From DATJLY01 sp035604195 (GTDB taxonomy: Bacteria; Pseudomonadota; Alphaproteobacteria; ATCC43930; CGMCC-115725), in assembly GCA_035604195.1 (NCBI GenBank), contig DATNIY010000097.1, positions 1 to 64,000 of the forward strand: a stretch of DNA of 64,000 nucleotides, read 5' to 3'. How positions within the stretch are numbered: position 1 is the stretch's first letter; every line of letters begins with the position of its first letter. Shown piece by piece: positions 8,476 to 18,414 of this stretch. The notes beneath the pieces are model-generated. The model was not told the DNA's origin, searched no databases, and worked only from the letters and a program-made list of their open reading frames with translations. A program made the position numbers and the translations under genes.

Positions 8476-9363
8476 ATGACCACGCGCCTGTTGCCGGTGA
8501 AGATCGCGCCCAAGGGGATGGGCCTCAACGATTTCGTCGCCATGGAGGAGGGCTATTTCGCCGCCGAGGGCCTTGCGGTCGAATTCGATTGGAAGACGTT
8601 TCGCGGCACGCAGTCGAGCTGGAAGGATCTCGCCTATCGCGACCGGCCGCAGGACAAGCCCTATGCCGAAGGCGAGGCGGTGCTGCAAAGCGCCTGCGCC
8701 TGGGGCAGCATCTGCAACGCCGCGGCGGGGATGGGCCGGTTCGTCGGCGATTGCTACGGCATCTCGCCCTGGGCGATCTTCGTGCGCGCCGATTCCCGCA
8801 TCCGCACGCCCGAAGATCTGCGCGACGTGCCCATCGCCGTCGGCATGCGCGCCGGCAGCCATTTCAACGTGCCCTATCGGCTCGAGCCGTATCTGCCGCT
8901 CGAGCATATCAGGACGGTGAATGTCGGCGGCTTCGGCGCGCGGCTGACGGCGCTCATCGGCGGCGAGGTCGAGGCGGCGAGCCTTCTACCGCCGCAGATC
9001 GCGATGGCGGAGCAGCTCGGCCTGCGCAAGATCATGGAGAACACCTTCCATACGGTGTGGTGGGTCCCCGATAGCGCATCGCCCGCCGCCGTCCATGGCT
9101 ATCTCCGCGCGCTCGACCGCGCCGAGCGCACACTCGCGGCCGATCTGCCGAAATACCTGCCTCTGTGGCGGCATTCGGTGCCGCTCGAGTTCCAGAACCG
9201 CGCCTGGGATTTCAGCCGCTTTGGCCGCGGCGAGATCTTCGTCTATCAGCCGATCCCCAAGAGCGAATTCGACGAGGTCTTCGCGCAGGTCAAGCGCTGG
9301 GGCCTCGACGACTACGCCAAAGAGCGCGGCTTCGACAAGCTGGTCTATACCGCCGCGACCTGA
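8476..9363 (+). CDS. NMT1/THI5-fold protein without signal peptide
   Basis: A 295-aa protein of the SsuA/TauA/NMT1 periplasmic-binding-protein fold: LNDFVAMEEGYFAAEGLAVEF, then a middle domain with IRTPEDLRDVPIAVG. The N-terminus (MTTRLLPVKIAPKGMGLND) is not a signal peptide and a strong GGGAGGA site fixes the start, so it is predicted to be cytoplasmic. 4,5-dihydroxyphthalate decarboxylase, also represented in this window, uses the same fold as an enzyme. A cytoplasmic enzyme is therefore as likely as a transporter subunit. No permease is adjacent. Confidence 0.7.
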   Translation: MTTRLLPVKIAPKGMGLNDFVAMEEGYFAAEGLAVEFDWKTFRGTQSSWKDLAYRDRPQDKPYAEGEAVLQSACAWGSICNAAAGMGRFVGDCYGISPWAIFVRADSRIRTPEDLRDVPIAVGMRAGSHFNVPYRLEPYLPLEHIRTVNVGGFGARLTALIGGEVEAASLLPPQIAMAEQLGLRKIMENTFHTVWWVPDSASPAAVHGYLRALDRAERTLAADLPKYLPLWRHSVPLEFQNRAWDFSRFGRGEIFVYQPIPKSEFDEVFAQVKRWGLDDYAKERGFDKLVYTAAT

Positions 9364-9394
9364 TCCGGCGCGGCACGGGCATGCGGGGCGGGCG

Positions 9395-10795
9395 GTGACG
9401 GCAGGCGAGACCGACGAGCCGCTTGCCCTGCGCCTGGCGGCGTGGTTTGCCGGGCTCGAATGGCAAGCGCTGCCGAAGCGCCAGCGCGATCTCGCGCAGC
9501 TTCGCCTCCTCGACACCATCGGCCTCATCCTCGGCGGCTTCGCGACGCCGGCAGCCGCGATCGTGCGGCAGCGGGTCGGGCAGGAGGGCGCCGCGGGCGG
9601 CGCGAGCCTGGTCGGCAGCGCCGGCAAGGTGCCGGCGGGATGGGCGGCGCTTGCCCACGGCGTCGCCGCCCATTGCCATGATTACGACGACACCTTTCCC
9701 GATTCCGTGGTCCATCCCGGCAGCGTGATCGTGCCGGTGGCGCTTGGCATGGGCGAGGAGTTGAAGGCCAGCGGCGCCGAGATCCTGACGGCGATTGCCG
9801 GCGGCTACGAGATCGCGGCGCGGCTGGCGCGGGTCGGCGGCCGCGGCTTTCACCAGCGCGGCTTTCATCCCTCCGGCATATTCGCGCCGATCGCCGCCGC
9901 CTTCGTCGCCGGGCGTCTCATGCGCTTGCCGGCCACGGCTTCGGCGTCGGCGGTCGGGCTCGCAGCCAGCATGTCGGGCGGGCTCTTCGCCTTCATCGCG
10001 GACGGGTCATGGTCGAAATGGCTGCATCTCGGCTGGGGCGGGTTCGGCGGCATTCTGGCGGCGCAGCTGGCGGCGGGCGGCTTTCGCGGGCCGCTCGGCG
10101 CGCTCGATGGCCGGCACAATCTCTATGCCGCCTTTCTCGCGGGCACTCCCGTCAGCCTCGATGACACCGAGGACGGTCTGGGCGAGCGCTGGCTCGGCGA
10201 CACGGCGCTGTTCAAGCTCTATCCCTGCGCGCACGTCATCCAGCCCTATATCGATCTCGCCTTGGAGTTGCGCCGCCGCCATGGGATCGAAGCGCCGGCG
10301 GTGACGCGTATTCATTGCGCGGTCGCGCCCTGGGCGGTGCCGATCGTGTGCGAGCCCGCGGCCGAGAAACCAAATCCGCCGACCAAGCTCGAGGCGATTG
10401 CGAGCCTGCCCTATCAGCTCGCCTCGGCACTCATCGACGGCAGCGTCGGGATCGAGACCCTGGAGCCGCCGAAACTGGGGCGCGCGGAAGCGGCGGCGCT
10501 GGCGCGCCGGGTCACCTATGCGGCTGATCCAGGCATTGCCGGCTTCGGCGCCGCGCTCGAGATCGAGCTCCGCGACGGCCGGCGCTTCGCTGCATCGGGC
10601 GAGGCGGCGGCGGCCGATGCCGCGCGTCTCGGCCAAAAATTCCGCAGCCTCGCCGTGCGCGCCTTGCCGGTGGCGGATGTCGTTCGCTTGGAGGATCTCC
10701 TCGAGCGCTTCGCCGACGCCGCCAGCGCCGCACCGCTCGGCGCGCTGCTGCGCCAAGCCCGGGCTCAAATGCCGGGCTCGGCCTCTTTGACCTGA
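9395..10795 (+). CDS. MmgE/PrpD family protein
   Basis: A 466-aa protein with family landmarks LLDTIGLILGG, GVAAHCHDYDDTF and a KLYPCAHVIQPYID stretch. Characterised members are 2-methylcitrate dehydratase and cis-aconitate decarboxylase; many relatives sit in catabolic operons with unknown substrates. I chose GTG 9395 behind GGGGCGGGC because residues upstream in the same frame are the shadow of the preceding gene. It ends the plus-strand group with the isochorismatase-like and NMT1-fold proteins. Confidence 0.8.
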   Translation: MTAGETDEPLALRLAAWFAGLEWQALPKRQRDLAQLRLLDTIGLILGGFATPAAAIVRQRVGQEGAAGGASLVGSAGKVPAGWAALAHGVAAHCHDYDDTFPDSVVHPGSVIVPVALGMGEELKASGAEILTAIAGGYEIAARLARVGGRGFHQRGFHPSGIFAPIAAAFVAGRLMRLPATASASAVGLAASMSGGLFAFIADGSWSKWLHLGWGGFGGILAAQLAAGGFRGPLGALDGRHNLYAAFLAGTPVSLDDTEDGLGERWLGDTALFKLYPCAHVIQPYIDLALELRRRHGIEAPAVTRIHCAVAPWAVPIVCEPAAEKPNPPTKLEAIASLPYQLASALIDGSVGIETLEPPKLGRAEAAALARRVTYAADPGIAGFGAALEIELRDGRRFAASGEAAAADAARLGQKFRSLAVRALPVADVVRLEDLLERFADAASAAPLGALLRQARAQMPGSASLT

Positions 10796-10989
10796 ACGGC
10801 GAAATAGGAGTTCCGGACCGCGGCCGGATGCTCGCGGCGATGCCGAAGCGCGAATTGACCAGCAGCCCGAAGAAATTCTTGAGCGGCCTCTGTGCCGGCC
10901 ATCCACGTCTTCGTTTGTCTTCCCACAGGTGGATGCGCGCAACAAGTCCGCGCATGACGCTTTTGAACCGATCAATCGCTCAAACAAAC

Positions 10990-11702
<713 letters not shown>

Positions 11703-11706
<4 letters not shown>

Positions 11707-12431
11707 GTCGGCTGCCCGAGATAGGCCGCGATCACGCGCTCATCCTCGGCGACCGCCTTGGGTGTCCCTTCGGCGATCAGCTCGCCGTGATGCAGCACCA
11801 CCACCCGGTCGGAAAGCTGCATCAGCGCCTGCATGACGTGCTCGACCACGAGAATGGTGAGATCGCGGCGCTCCTTGATCCGCCGTATCGCCGCCAGGAA
11901 CTCGTTGATCTCAGTGGCGGTGAGGCCGGCCATCACTTCGTCGAGCAAGATGAGTTTCGGCGCGGTGGCGAGCGCGCGCGCGATCTCGAGCCGCTTCTGC
12001 GCAGACAGGGTCAGCGTCGCGGCCGCATCCTCGGCCCGGTCGGCCAGACCGAGCTCGGCCAGAATCTCGCGCGCCTGCGCCGTCGCGCGCGCATGGCTGC
12101 GTTCCTGCCGGCGGCCGAACAGCGCCGCCGTGCGCACATTGTCCAAGACCGACATGGCCGAGAACGGCCGAACGATCTGGAAGGTACGGACGATCCCGGC
12201 GCGGCAGATCCGGTCGGGGCGCATGCCGTCGATCCGCCTTCCCTCGAACCGGATTGCGCCGCGGCTCGGGCGCTCGTGACCGGCGATCAGGCTGAACAGC
12301 GTCGTCTTGCCCGCGCCATTGGCGCCCATGATGCCGAGGATCTCGCCGGCGCGGGCGGCGAAGCTGATGTCCTTGAGCGCCTGCAGGCCGCCGAAGAATT
12401 TGGAGAGCGCCTGCACCGCGAGCAAGGTCAT
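11703..12431 (-). CDS. livG: branched-chain-type ABC transporter ATPase (LivG)
   Basis: A 242-aa ATPase starting at ATG 12431, which overlaps the livM stop (ATGA). Walker A is GANGAGKTT (36-44). The signature helix reads LSAQKRLEIARAL instead of the usual LSYGQQRRLEIARAL, and Walker B is LILLDEVMAGL where LivG normally has DEPAAGL. The long reading frame upstream of the ATG is a shadow of livM. Confidence 0.88.
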
Positions 12432-13339
12432 GACACCGCCCGTCGCGCCGGGACGAAGAGGCGTCCGGCAATGCCCTCGGGCGCGAAGAGGACGAAGATC
12501 GCGAGCAGGACGCCCAAAATGATCATGTAGATCTGCGGCGCGTTGGCCCACAGCAGCTCGCTCAGTCCGACCAGGAAGGCCGCCCCCAACAGCGGCCCGC
12601 GCAAATCGTCGCTGCCGCCGATGACGGCCATGGTGACCATGGTGAAGGAGACCACGGGATCGAAGGCGGACAGCGGCTCGAAATAAGTCGAGCGCGCGAC
12701 CGCCACCGCGCCGACCATGCCGGGGATCACGGCCGAGAGGGCGAAGGCTGCGAGCTTGAAGCGTCCGACCGCAATGCCGATGGTCTCCGCGGCCGCCTCG
12801 TTCTCGCGGATGGCGCGGAGCGCATAGCCGAAGCGGGAGCGTCCGACCAGGAAGGTGATGGCGGTCGCCGCCGCGGCCAGGCAGAGCATGACATAGTAAA
12901 GGACGATGACCGACGGCCCGCCCAGAATGAGGCGGCTGAAGACGCCGAGCCCGGCTTCGAGGTCGATGACGACGTATTTGACCAGCTCCGCCACGCCGAA
13001 GGTGAGCATGACGAAATAGGGTCCGCGCACGCGTAGTGCCGGATAGCCGATGATGACTGCAAAGCCGCCGCTGGCGATTCCGGCCGCGATGATCGCAAAT
13101 CCGCTCGGCACCGTGTTCCACAGCAGCACGCCGACATAGGCGCCGAGCCCATAGAACACGGCGTGTCCGAGCGAGACGTAGCCGGTCATGCCGGAGAGCA
13201 CGATCCAGCTCTCGGCGAGCGCCACCCACATCGCCAGCGACAGCGCCACCGCGACGCCGTAATCGCCGAGCAGCGGCGGCACTAGCACCGCCGCCGCGAT
13301 CAGACCAAGCCAGGCGGCCAGGGCGAGCGGCCGCCTCAT
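12428..13339 (-). CDS. livM: branched-chain-type ABC transporter permease (LivM)
   Basis: A 303-aa hydrophobic permease with YPALRVRGPYFVMLTFGVAEL and the coupling loop AIRENEAAAETIGIAVGRFK. It overlaps livH upstream and livG downstream by four bases each. Its closest functional partners are the adjacent binding protein and molybdenum hydroxylase genes on the same strand, so the imported solute may be the hydroxylase substrate. Confidence 0.88.
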   Translation of the reverse strand: MRRPLALAAWLGLIAAAVLVPPLLGDYGVAVALSLAMWVALAESWIVLSGMTGYVSLGHAVFYGLGAYVGVLLWNTVPSGFAIIAAGIASGGFAVIIGYPALRVRGPYFVMLTFGVAELVKYVVIDLEAGLGVFSRLILGGPSVIVLYYVMLCLAAAATAITFLVGRSRFGYALRAIRENEAAAETIGIAVGRFKLAAFALSAVIPGMVGAVAVARSTYFEPLSAFDPVVSFTMVTMAVIGGSDDLRGPLLGAAFLVGLSELLWANAPQIYMIILGVLLAIFVLFAPEGIAGRLFVPARRAVS

Positions 13340-14226
13340 CGCACGATCATCCGCGACCCGAGCAGGCCCTGCGGCCGGATCATGAGGACCAGGATGAAGA
13401 TGCCGTAGATCAGCACCGAGCGCAGGCTCGACGAGGTGAAGGCCACGCCATAGGTCTCGATCACGCCGAGCAGGAGGCTAGCGACCATGCCGCCGACGAG
13501 ATTGCCGAGGCCGCCGAGGATGACGACGACGAAGGCGGCGATGGTGTAGGGAAAGCCCATGAAGGGCGAAATCTGCTCGGTCATGCTGAGCAGCGAGCCG
13601 GCCAATGCGGCGAGGCCGAAGCCCAAGCAAAAGCTCAGCAGCTGCACCTTTTCGACGTCAATGCCGACGACCGACGCCGCCTCGCGGTGTTGAATGAGCG
13701 CCTTGATCGCCAGGCCATAAATGTGCAGCCGCAGGAAGAGGATGATGGCGATGCACAGGACCACGGCCACGATCAGGATGACGAGCCGGTTCTCGGTGAC
13801 CGACGCATTGCCGAGCTGGATCACCCGGTCGAGATATTGATACGCCCTGGGCGTCGGCTGAAACAGCAGCGCCGCTACATTCTGCAGCACGATCGAGAAG
13901 GCGAAGAACAGCAACAGCGAATTGGCCTCGAGCCGCTGGAGGAGCCGTGGCGAGGCGAACAGCCGGCGCACCAATCCGAGATAGATTGCCGCGCCGAGCG
14001 CCGCGGCGAGAGCGATGGCGGCGAACAGCGAGATGAGCGGCGAGATGTGGGCGAGGGTGAAAAGCCAGAAGCTCGTATAGGCCCCGACCATGACGATCTC
14101 GCCATGCGCCACGTTCAAGAGCCGCAAGGTGCCGTAAACGAGGTTGAGGCCGAACGCGACCAGCACGTAGACCGCGCCGGTCACCAGCGCCGCAAAGAGC
14201 AGTTGCCCGGACAGAAGAATCTGCAC
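13336..14226 (-). CDS. livH: branched-chain-type ABC transporter permease (LivH)
   Basis: A 296-aa permease with LVAFGLNLVYGTLRLLNVAHGE near the N-terminus and HREAASVVGIDVEKVQ in the coupling loop. The start is GTG 14226, preceded by AAGGGA with a 7-base spacer. It follows the binding-protein gene after 62 bp and begins the overlapping H-M-G-F block. Confidence 0.88.
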   Translation of the reverse strand: MQILLSGQLLFAALVTGAVYVLVAFGLNLVYGTLRLLNVAHGEIVMVGAYTSFWLFTLAHISPLISLFAAIALAAALGAAIYLGLVRRLFASPRLLQRLEANSLLLFFAFSIVLQNVAALLFQPTPRAYQYLDRVIQLGNASVTENRLVILIVAVVLCIAIILFLRLHIYGLAIKALIQHREAASVVGIDVEKVQLLSFCLGFGLAALAGSLLSMTEQISPFMGFPYTIAAFVVVILGGLGNLVGGMVASLLLGVIETYGVAFTSSSLRSVLIYGIFILVLMIRPQGLLGSRMIVR

Positions 14227-14288
14227 GCGCGTCCCTTGAGCGCCCCGCCGGCGCCGCGAGCGCCGGCGGGGATGGGGCGGATTGACGG

Positions 14289-15473
14289 TTAGTTAGCGGG
14301 CCATGCCGGCTTCGGCTTGAATTTCGCGGTGGCGAAATCGGGCGGCCAGATCAGCTCCATCTTGGTGCCCTGGATCTGCAAGAGCCCGGGCGGCGTGATG
14401 ACGTTCTGCACGCCCTCGAACTTGACCGGGCCGTTGATGGTCTCGAAGGTGTCGGTTGCGATGACCTGGCGCAGCGCGTCCTTGTCGAGCCCCGCCTTGG
14501 CGACCGCCTGCTCGAGAATCTCGCAGCTCATATAGGCGAGGGCTGCGTCGAGATAATCCGGAGCCTCGTGATACTTCGCCTCGTAAGCGTCGAAGAACGG
14601 CTTGCCTTTCGGCCATTCCTTGCGCTCGGGCGTCCAGTGGCCCATGGTGACGATGCCGTCGGCGGCGGCGCCGAACTGCTTCAGGAACCAGTCGTCGGTG
14701 ACGCCGATCATGACGAACTGGAACGGCGCGGCGATGCCGAGCTCGCGCGCCTGCTTCATGTAGACCGCGGTGTCCGAGGGGTAGGAGAAGACCAGGACGG
14801 CGTCCGGCGCGGCGTTCTTTACGTTCGTGAGCAGCGCCGTCATGTCCTTGATCGCGGGTGGATATTCCTCGTTGACCTTGACTGGAATGCCGGCTTTCTC
14901 CAGCGCCGGCATGAGATAGCTCTTGACCTCGAGCGAGAAGGGCAGTTGCGCCGTCAGCACCGCCACTTGCTTCACGCCGTTGGCCTTGAGCGCCGCCGCG
15001 ACCGCGGGAGCGAAGCGGTCCGGCATCACCGCCGTGGTGAACCAGATATTGCCGGGCTTGATGTCGCGCAGCTTCGAGGACGCGGCGGAATCGCCGATCA
15101 TCGGGAAGTGATAGCGCTCGAGCACGCCGGCGACCGCAATGTGCATCGGCGTCCCCCACGGCGCCAAAAGCAGATCGACCTTGTCGTCGGTGATGAGCTT
15201 CTCGTAGATCTGGACGGTCTTGCCGGGATCGGATTGGTCATCATACCAATCGAATTCGATCGGCCGCTTGACGCCCTTGACGTCGAGACCGCCGCGCGCA
15301 TTGACCTCGTCCTTCCACAATTGATAGGTGTCCCATTGCGATCCCGTGCCGGCCGCGAACAAGCCGGTCTTCGCGATCGAGAAGCCGATCTTCACGGGAT
15401 CGGCGGCGAAGCTCGCCTGCGAAAGCGCGAGCGCAACGCCGAACGCCGCACCCGCCAAAAGTTTCCCTGTCAT
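14289..15473 (-). CDS. periplasmic substrate-binding protein of liv-type ABC transporter
   Basis: A 394-aa type I periplasmic binding protein (Peripla_BP_6). Residues 1-24 form a signal peptide ending ASFA before ADPVKIGFSIAKTG. ATG 15473 is preceded by GGAGGGGCGGG. It sits 35 bp behind the molybdenum hydroxylase large subunit and 62 bp before livH, so it links the enzyme and transporter genes in one transcription unit. Relatives bind amino acids, urea, amides or aromatic acids. Confidence 0.88.
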   Translation of the reverse strand: MTGKLLAGAAFGVALALSQASFAADPVKIGFSIAKTGLFAAGTGSQWDTYQLWKDEVNARGGLDVKGVKRPIEFDWYDDQSDPGKTVQIYEKLITDDKVDLLLAPWGTPMHIAVAGVLERYHFPMIGDSAASSKLRDIKPGNIWFTTAVMPDRFAPAVAAALKANGVKQVAVLTAQLPFSLEVKSYLMPALEKAGIPVKVNEEYPPAIKDMTALLTNVKNAAPDAVLVFSYPSDTAVYMKQARELGIAAPFQFVMIGVTDDWFLKQFGAAADGIVTMGHWTPERKEWPKGKPFFDAYEAKYHEAPDYLDAALAYMSCEILEQAVAKAGLDKDALRQVIATDTFETINGPVKFEGVQNVITPPGLLQIQGTKMELIWPPDFATAKFKPKPAWPAN

Positions 15474-15508
15474 ACCCGCCCCTCCATTGGTTTGTTTGAA
15501 TCGACCGC

Positions 15509-17842
15509 TCAACTTCCCGTGCCGCTCACTCTGCCCAACGCCTCCAGGACGATCTGGGGGGTGAAGGGCTGCCGCGAAACGCGTGCGCCCAGCGGGCGCA
15601 GCGCATCGTTGACCGCACACCACACCGCCGCCGAGGCGCCGACCGTGCCGGCCTCGCCGACCCCCTTGATGCCGAGCGCCGTGCCGGATTGCGGCGTCGT
15701 CACATGCGCCACGACGATGTCCGGCATCTCCGCCGCCATCGGCACCAGATAGTCGGCCAAACTGCCGGTCAGCAACTGCCCCTCGGAATCATAGATGCAG
15801 TGCTCGAACAGCGCCGCTCCCAATCCCTGCACCACGCCGCCGCGAATCTGCTCGTCCACGAGAAGCGGATTGATCACGCGCCCGCAATCCTCGACGACCC
15901 AATGGCCGAGCAGACGAATCCATCCGCTGTCGACATCGACTTCAAGATAACTCGCCTGCACGCCGTTGGCGACGAAATACGGATCGGTGCGCGGCGTGTA
16001 CTGGCGGGTGACCGCGAGTTCCCGCGCGCCGCCGGGCGGCAGCAAATCCTGGCGGTAATAGGCGAGCGCGCACAATTCCTTGAGCGTCAGGCGCGGCGCG
16101 CCGTCGGCGGCATCGACGATGGAGCGGTCCCGCAGGTCGAGCCGCTCGGCACTGCTTTGCAGCACCGCGGCGGCGATTTCCAAGATGTTGCGGCGCAGAT
16201 CGCTTGCGGCGGCATAGGCCGCCTCGCCGCCGATCGACAAGCCGCGCGAGGCCCAGGCGCCGCCGCCCTGCGGCCCCGCGCTGTCGCCGGCGCTGACGGC
16301 GACATCCTCGATCGGCACGCCCAACACGCCCGCGACGATCTGCGCGATGCCGGTGAGCGTGCCCTGTCCCTGGTCGGTGCAGCCGACTGCGCAGCGCACG
16401 ACGCCCGAGGGCTCCATGCGCAGGCTGCAGCAATCTTGGGTGGTGATGGGAAGGCCGGCGGCGCTGTAAAGCGTGGCGCCGATCGCGGTCTGCTCAATGA
16501 AGGTGGCGATGCCGATGCCGCGATGGATGCCGCGGGCCCGCAATTCCCTTTGCTCTTGGCGCAGGCGCGGGTAGTCCATGAGGCTCGCGAGCTTGTCGAG
16601 ACAAGCGCCGAGCGAGAGCGCCCCGAGCCTCAAGCCGCCGCGGCTGGTGCCAGGGAGCTGATCGAGACGGAGATAATTGCGCCGGCGCAGCTCGAGCGGA
16701 TCGAGGCCGATGGCAGCGGCAGCGTCATCGACGAGCTGCTCGGTGACGACGGTGGCGAGCGGCTGGCCGACGCCGCGAAAGGCCCCGGCGGGAACCTTGT
16801 TCTGATAGGCCACGCGGAGCGACGCGCGCAATGCGGCGAGATTATAGGGCGCGCCGAGAAAACTCGCCGCCTGGATGCCGTCGCCCAAACCGGTGCGCGG
16901 GTAAATCGAATAGGCGCCGATGCCGAGAAGAAGCTCTGCGTCGATGGCGAGGATGCGGCCGTCGCCGTCGATGGCCATGCGGCCGGACACCCGGCATTCT
17001 CGGGCCTGGGCGTCGGATTGAAAGGCCTCGAGCCGGTTGCAGACGAATTTCACCGGCCGGCCCAGGATCATGGCGATCGCCGCCACCGCCATCTCGTCGC
17101 CATAGGCGTGCAGCTTGATGCCGAAGGCGCCGCCGACATCGCGCGCGATCACGCGCACCTTGTGCTGGGGCAGCCCGAGATGCGTCGCGAAGATCTCCTG
17201 CATCAGATGCGGCGACTGATGCGACTGATAGACGGTGAGCGACCGATCCGCCGGATTGTAGTCGGCGATGATCGTGCGCGGCTCGAGCGGCACGCCGGCC
17301 AATCGGCCGAAATCGAAATCACGCGCGACGGTCTTGACCGCCGCCGCGAAGGCGCCGTCGCAATCGCCGTTTTCGATGCGCGTGACGAAGGCGAGATTGC
17401 TCGCCAGCGCGCTGTGGACCAGCGGCGCGCCATGCTCGAGCGCCGCTCCAGGATCGGCGATGGCGGGCAACTCCTCCCAATCGATTTCGATGCGTTCGGC
17501 GGCGTCCTCGGCCGCGGCGCGGCTGTGCGCGACCACGGCGGCGACCGGCTCGCCTTGCCAGGCGACCTCGTCGATCGCGACCGGCATCTGCGCGATCGGC
17601 TTGTGCTGCGGCAGATTGCGCAGCTCGGCGCGCATCGGCCGGCAGAGTTTCGCGATGTCGGCGCCGGTGAAAATCCGGATCACGCCTTCCATCGCCGCCG
17701 CTGCAGCGGTGTCGATCGCGCTGAAGCGCGCATGCGGCAAAGGGTTGCGCAGGAAGACCACATGCACGAGGCGCGGCAACTGAATGTCGTCGGTGTAGCA
17801 GCCGCTTCCCGCGGCGAGATAAGCGGCATTGGGCCGCGCCAC
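15509..17842 (-). CDS. molybdenum hydroxylase large subunit (xanthine dehydrogenase/CoxL family)
   Basis: The molybdopterin-cytosine-dinucleotide-type catalytic subunit, 777 aa from GTG 17842. It has the N-terminal domain (YTDDIQLPRLVHVVFLRNPLPHAR), RDVGGAFGIK, VPAGAFRGVGQPLA and the catalytic glutamate in GIKGVGEAGTVG (E730). These enzymes hydroxylate aldehydes, CO or N-heterocycles such as nicotinate, quinoline or isoquinoline with water-derived oxygen. The conserved block before the GTG (PIGDS) appears to belong to the family N-terminus, yet no standard start codon lies between it and an in-frame TAG near 17950, so the real start is uncertain. It is the third gene of the FAD-FeS-Mo set. 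Confidence 0.88.
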   Translation of the reverse strand: MARPNAAYLAAGSGCYTDDIQLPRLVHVVFLRNPLPHARFSAIDTAAAAAMEGVIRIFTGADIAKLCRPMRAELRNLPQHKPIAQMPVAIDEVAWQGEPVAAVVAHSRAAAEDAAERIEIDWEELPAIADPGAALEHGAPLVHSALASNLAFVTRIENGDCDGAFAAAVKTVARDFDFGRLAGVPLEPRTIIADYNPADRSLTVYQSHQSPHLMQEIFATHLGLPQHKVRVIARDVGGAFGIKLHAYGDEMAVAAIAMILGRPVKFVCNRLEAFQSDAQARECRVSGRMAIDGDGRILAIDAELLLGIGAYSIYPRTGLGDGIQAASFLGAPYNLAALRASLRVAYQNKVPAGAFRGVGQPLATVVTEQLVDDAAAAIGLDPLELRRRNYLRLDQLPGTSRGGLRLGALSLGACLDKLASLMDYPRLRQEQRELRARGIHRGIGIATFIEQTAIGATLYSAAGLPITTQDCCSLRMEPSGVVRCAVGCTDQGQGTLTGIAQIVAGVLGVPIEDVAVSAGDSAGPQGGGAWASRGLSIGGEAAYAAASDLRRNILEIAAAVLQSSAERLDLRDRSIVDAADGAPRLTLKELCALAYYRQDLLPPGGARELAVTRQYTPRTDPYFVANGVQASYLEVDVDSGWIRLLGHWVVEDCGRVINPLLVDEQIRGGVVQGLGAALFEHCIYDSEGQLLTGSLADYLVPMAAEMPDIVVAHVTTPQSGTALGIKGVGEAGTVGASAAVWCAVNDALRPLGARVSRQPFTPQIVLEALGRVSGTGS

Positions 17843-17888
17843 GCTGTCGCCGATGGGCGCGCCTGTGGGGAAGGCCGGATGGCGCTCG

Positions 17889-18407
17889 CTAGCGATCGCC
17901 GCCTCCCGTTTCCGCCGTGAGCCGCGCCTCGATCGCCATTGCTATGGCGTCGACGATCGCCTGGTAGCCGGTGCAGCGGCAGTAATTGCCGGCGACGTGC
18001 TCGCGGATCGCCGCGCGCGTCATCGGGCGCGGCCGGCGCAGCAGCTCGGCCGCGGTGATCAGCATGCCCGGCGTGCAGAAGCCGCATTGCAGCGCGTTGC
18101 GCGCCACGAAGATCCGCTGCAGCTCGGCGATCTCGCCACTCTCGGTCAGACCCTCGATGGTCTCGACCGCGGCCCCGTCGGCCTGGACCGCGAGAATGAG
18201 ACAGCCGCGCACGGGCACGCCGTCCAAGCGCAGGGTGCAGGCGCCGCAGACGCCATGCTCGCAGCCGATATGCGATCCGGTGAGGCCGAGCTCCTCGCGC
18301 AGGAAATCGACGAGATGCTGCCGCACTGGCACGGTCGCGGTGATCCGCTCGCCATTCACCGAGCAGGTGATCCGCCGCTCCGTCGCCGCCTCGTCGTCGC
18401 GAATCAT
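17889..18407 (-). CDS. molybdenum hydroxylase [2Fe-2S] subunit (CoxS family)
   Basis: A 172-aa electron-transfer subunit with a plant-ferredoxin cluster (C49, C54, C57, C69) and the second cluster (C108-x2-C111, then C143-R-C145). The overall layout is that of CoxS, NdhS or QorS. I start it at ATG 18407, seven bases after the FAD-subunit stop; a TTG at 18428 would overlap that gene. It passes electrons from the Mo centre to the FAD subunit. Confidence 0.92.
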   Translation of the reverse strand: MIRDDEAATERRITCSVNGERITATVPVRQHLVDFLREELGLTGSHIGCEHGVCGACTLRLDGVPVRGCLILAVQADGAAVETIEGLTESGEIAELQRIFVARNALQCGFCTPGMLITAAELLRRPRPMTRAAIREHVAGNYCRCTGYQAIVDAIAMAIEARLTAETGGGDR

Positions 18408-18414
18408 GGTCTTC

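Noticed and set aside
9095..9394. A longer N-terminus for the PrpD-like protein
   Set aside because: The extension is the shadow of the preceding NMT1-fold gene. Family similarity begins after GTG 9395.
10796..10989. Possible coding or mobile-element remnant between the PrpD-like gene and livF
   Set aside because: Short frames on both strands have no recognisable similarity, ribosome-binding site or terminal repeats.
15689..17920. A 743-codon plus-strand frame opposite the molybdenum hydroxylase large subunit
   Set aside because: It is antisense to a gene with clear catalytic motifs and shows only the repetitive charged composition of a shadow frame.
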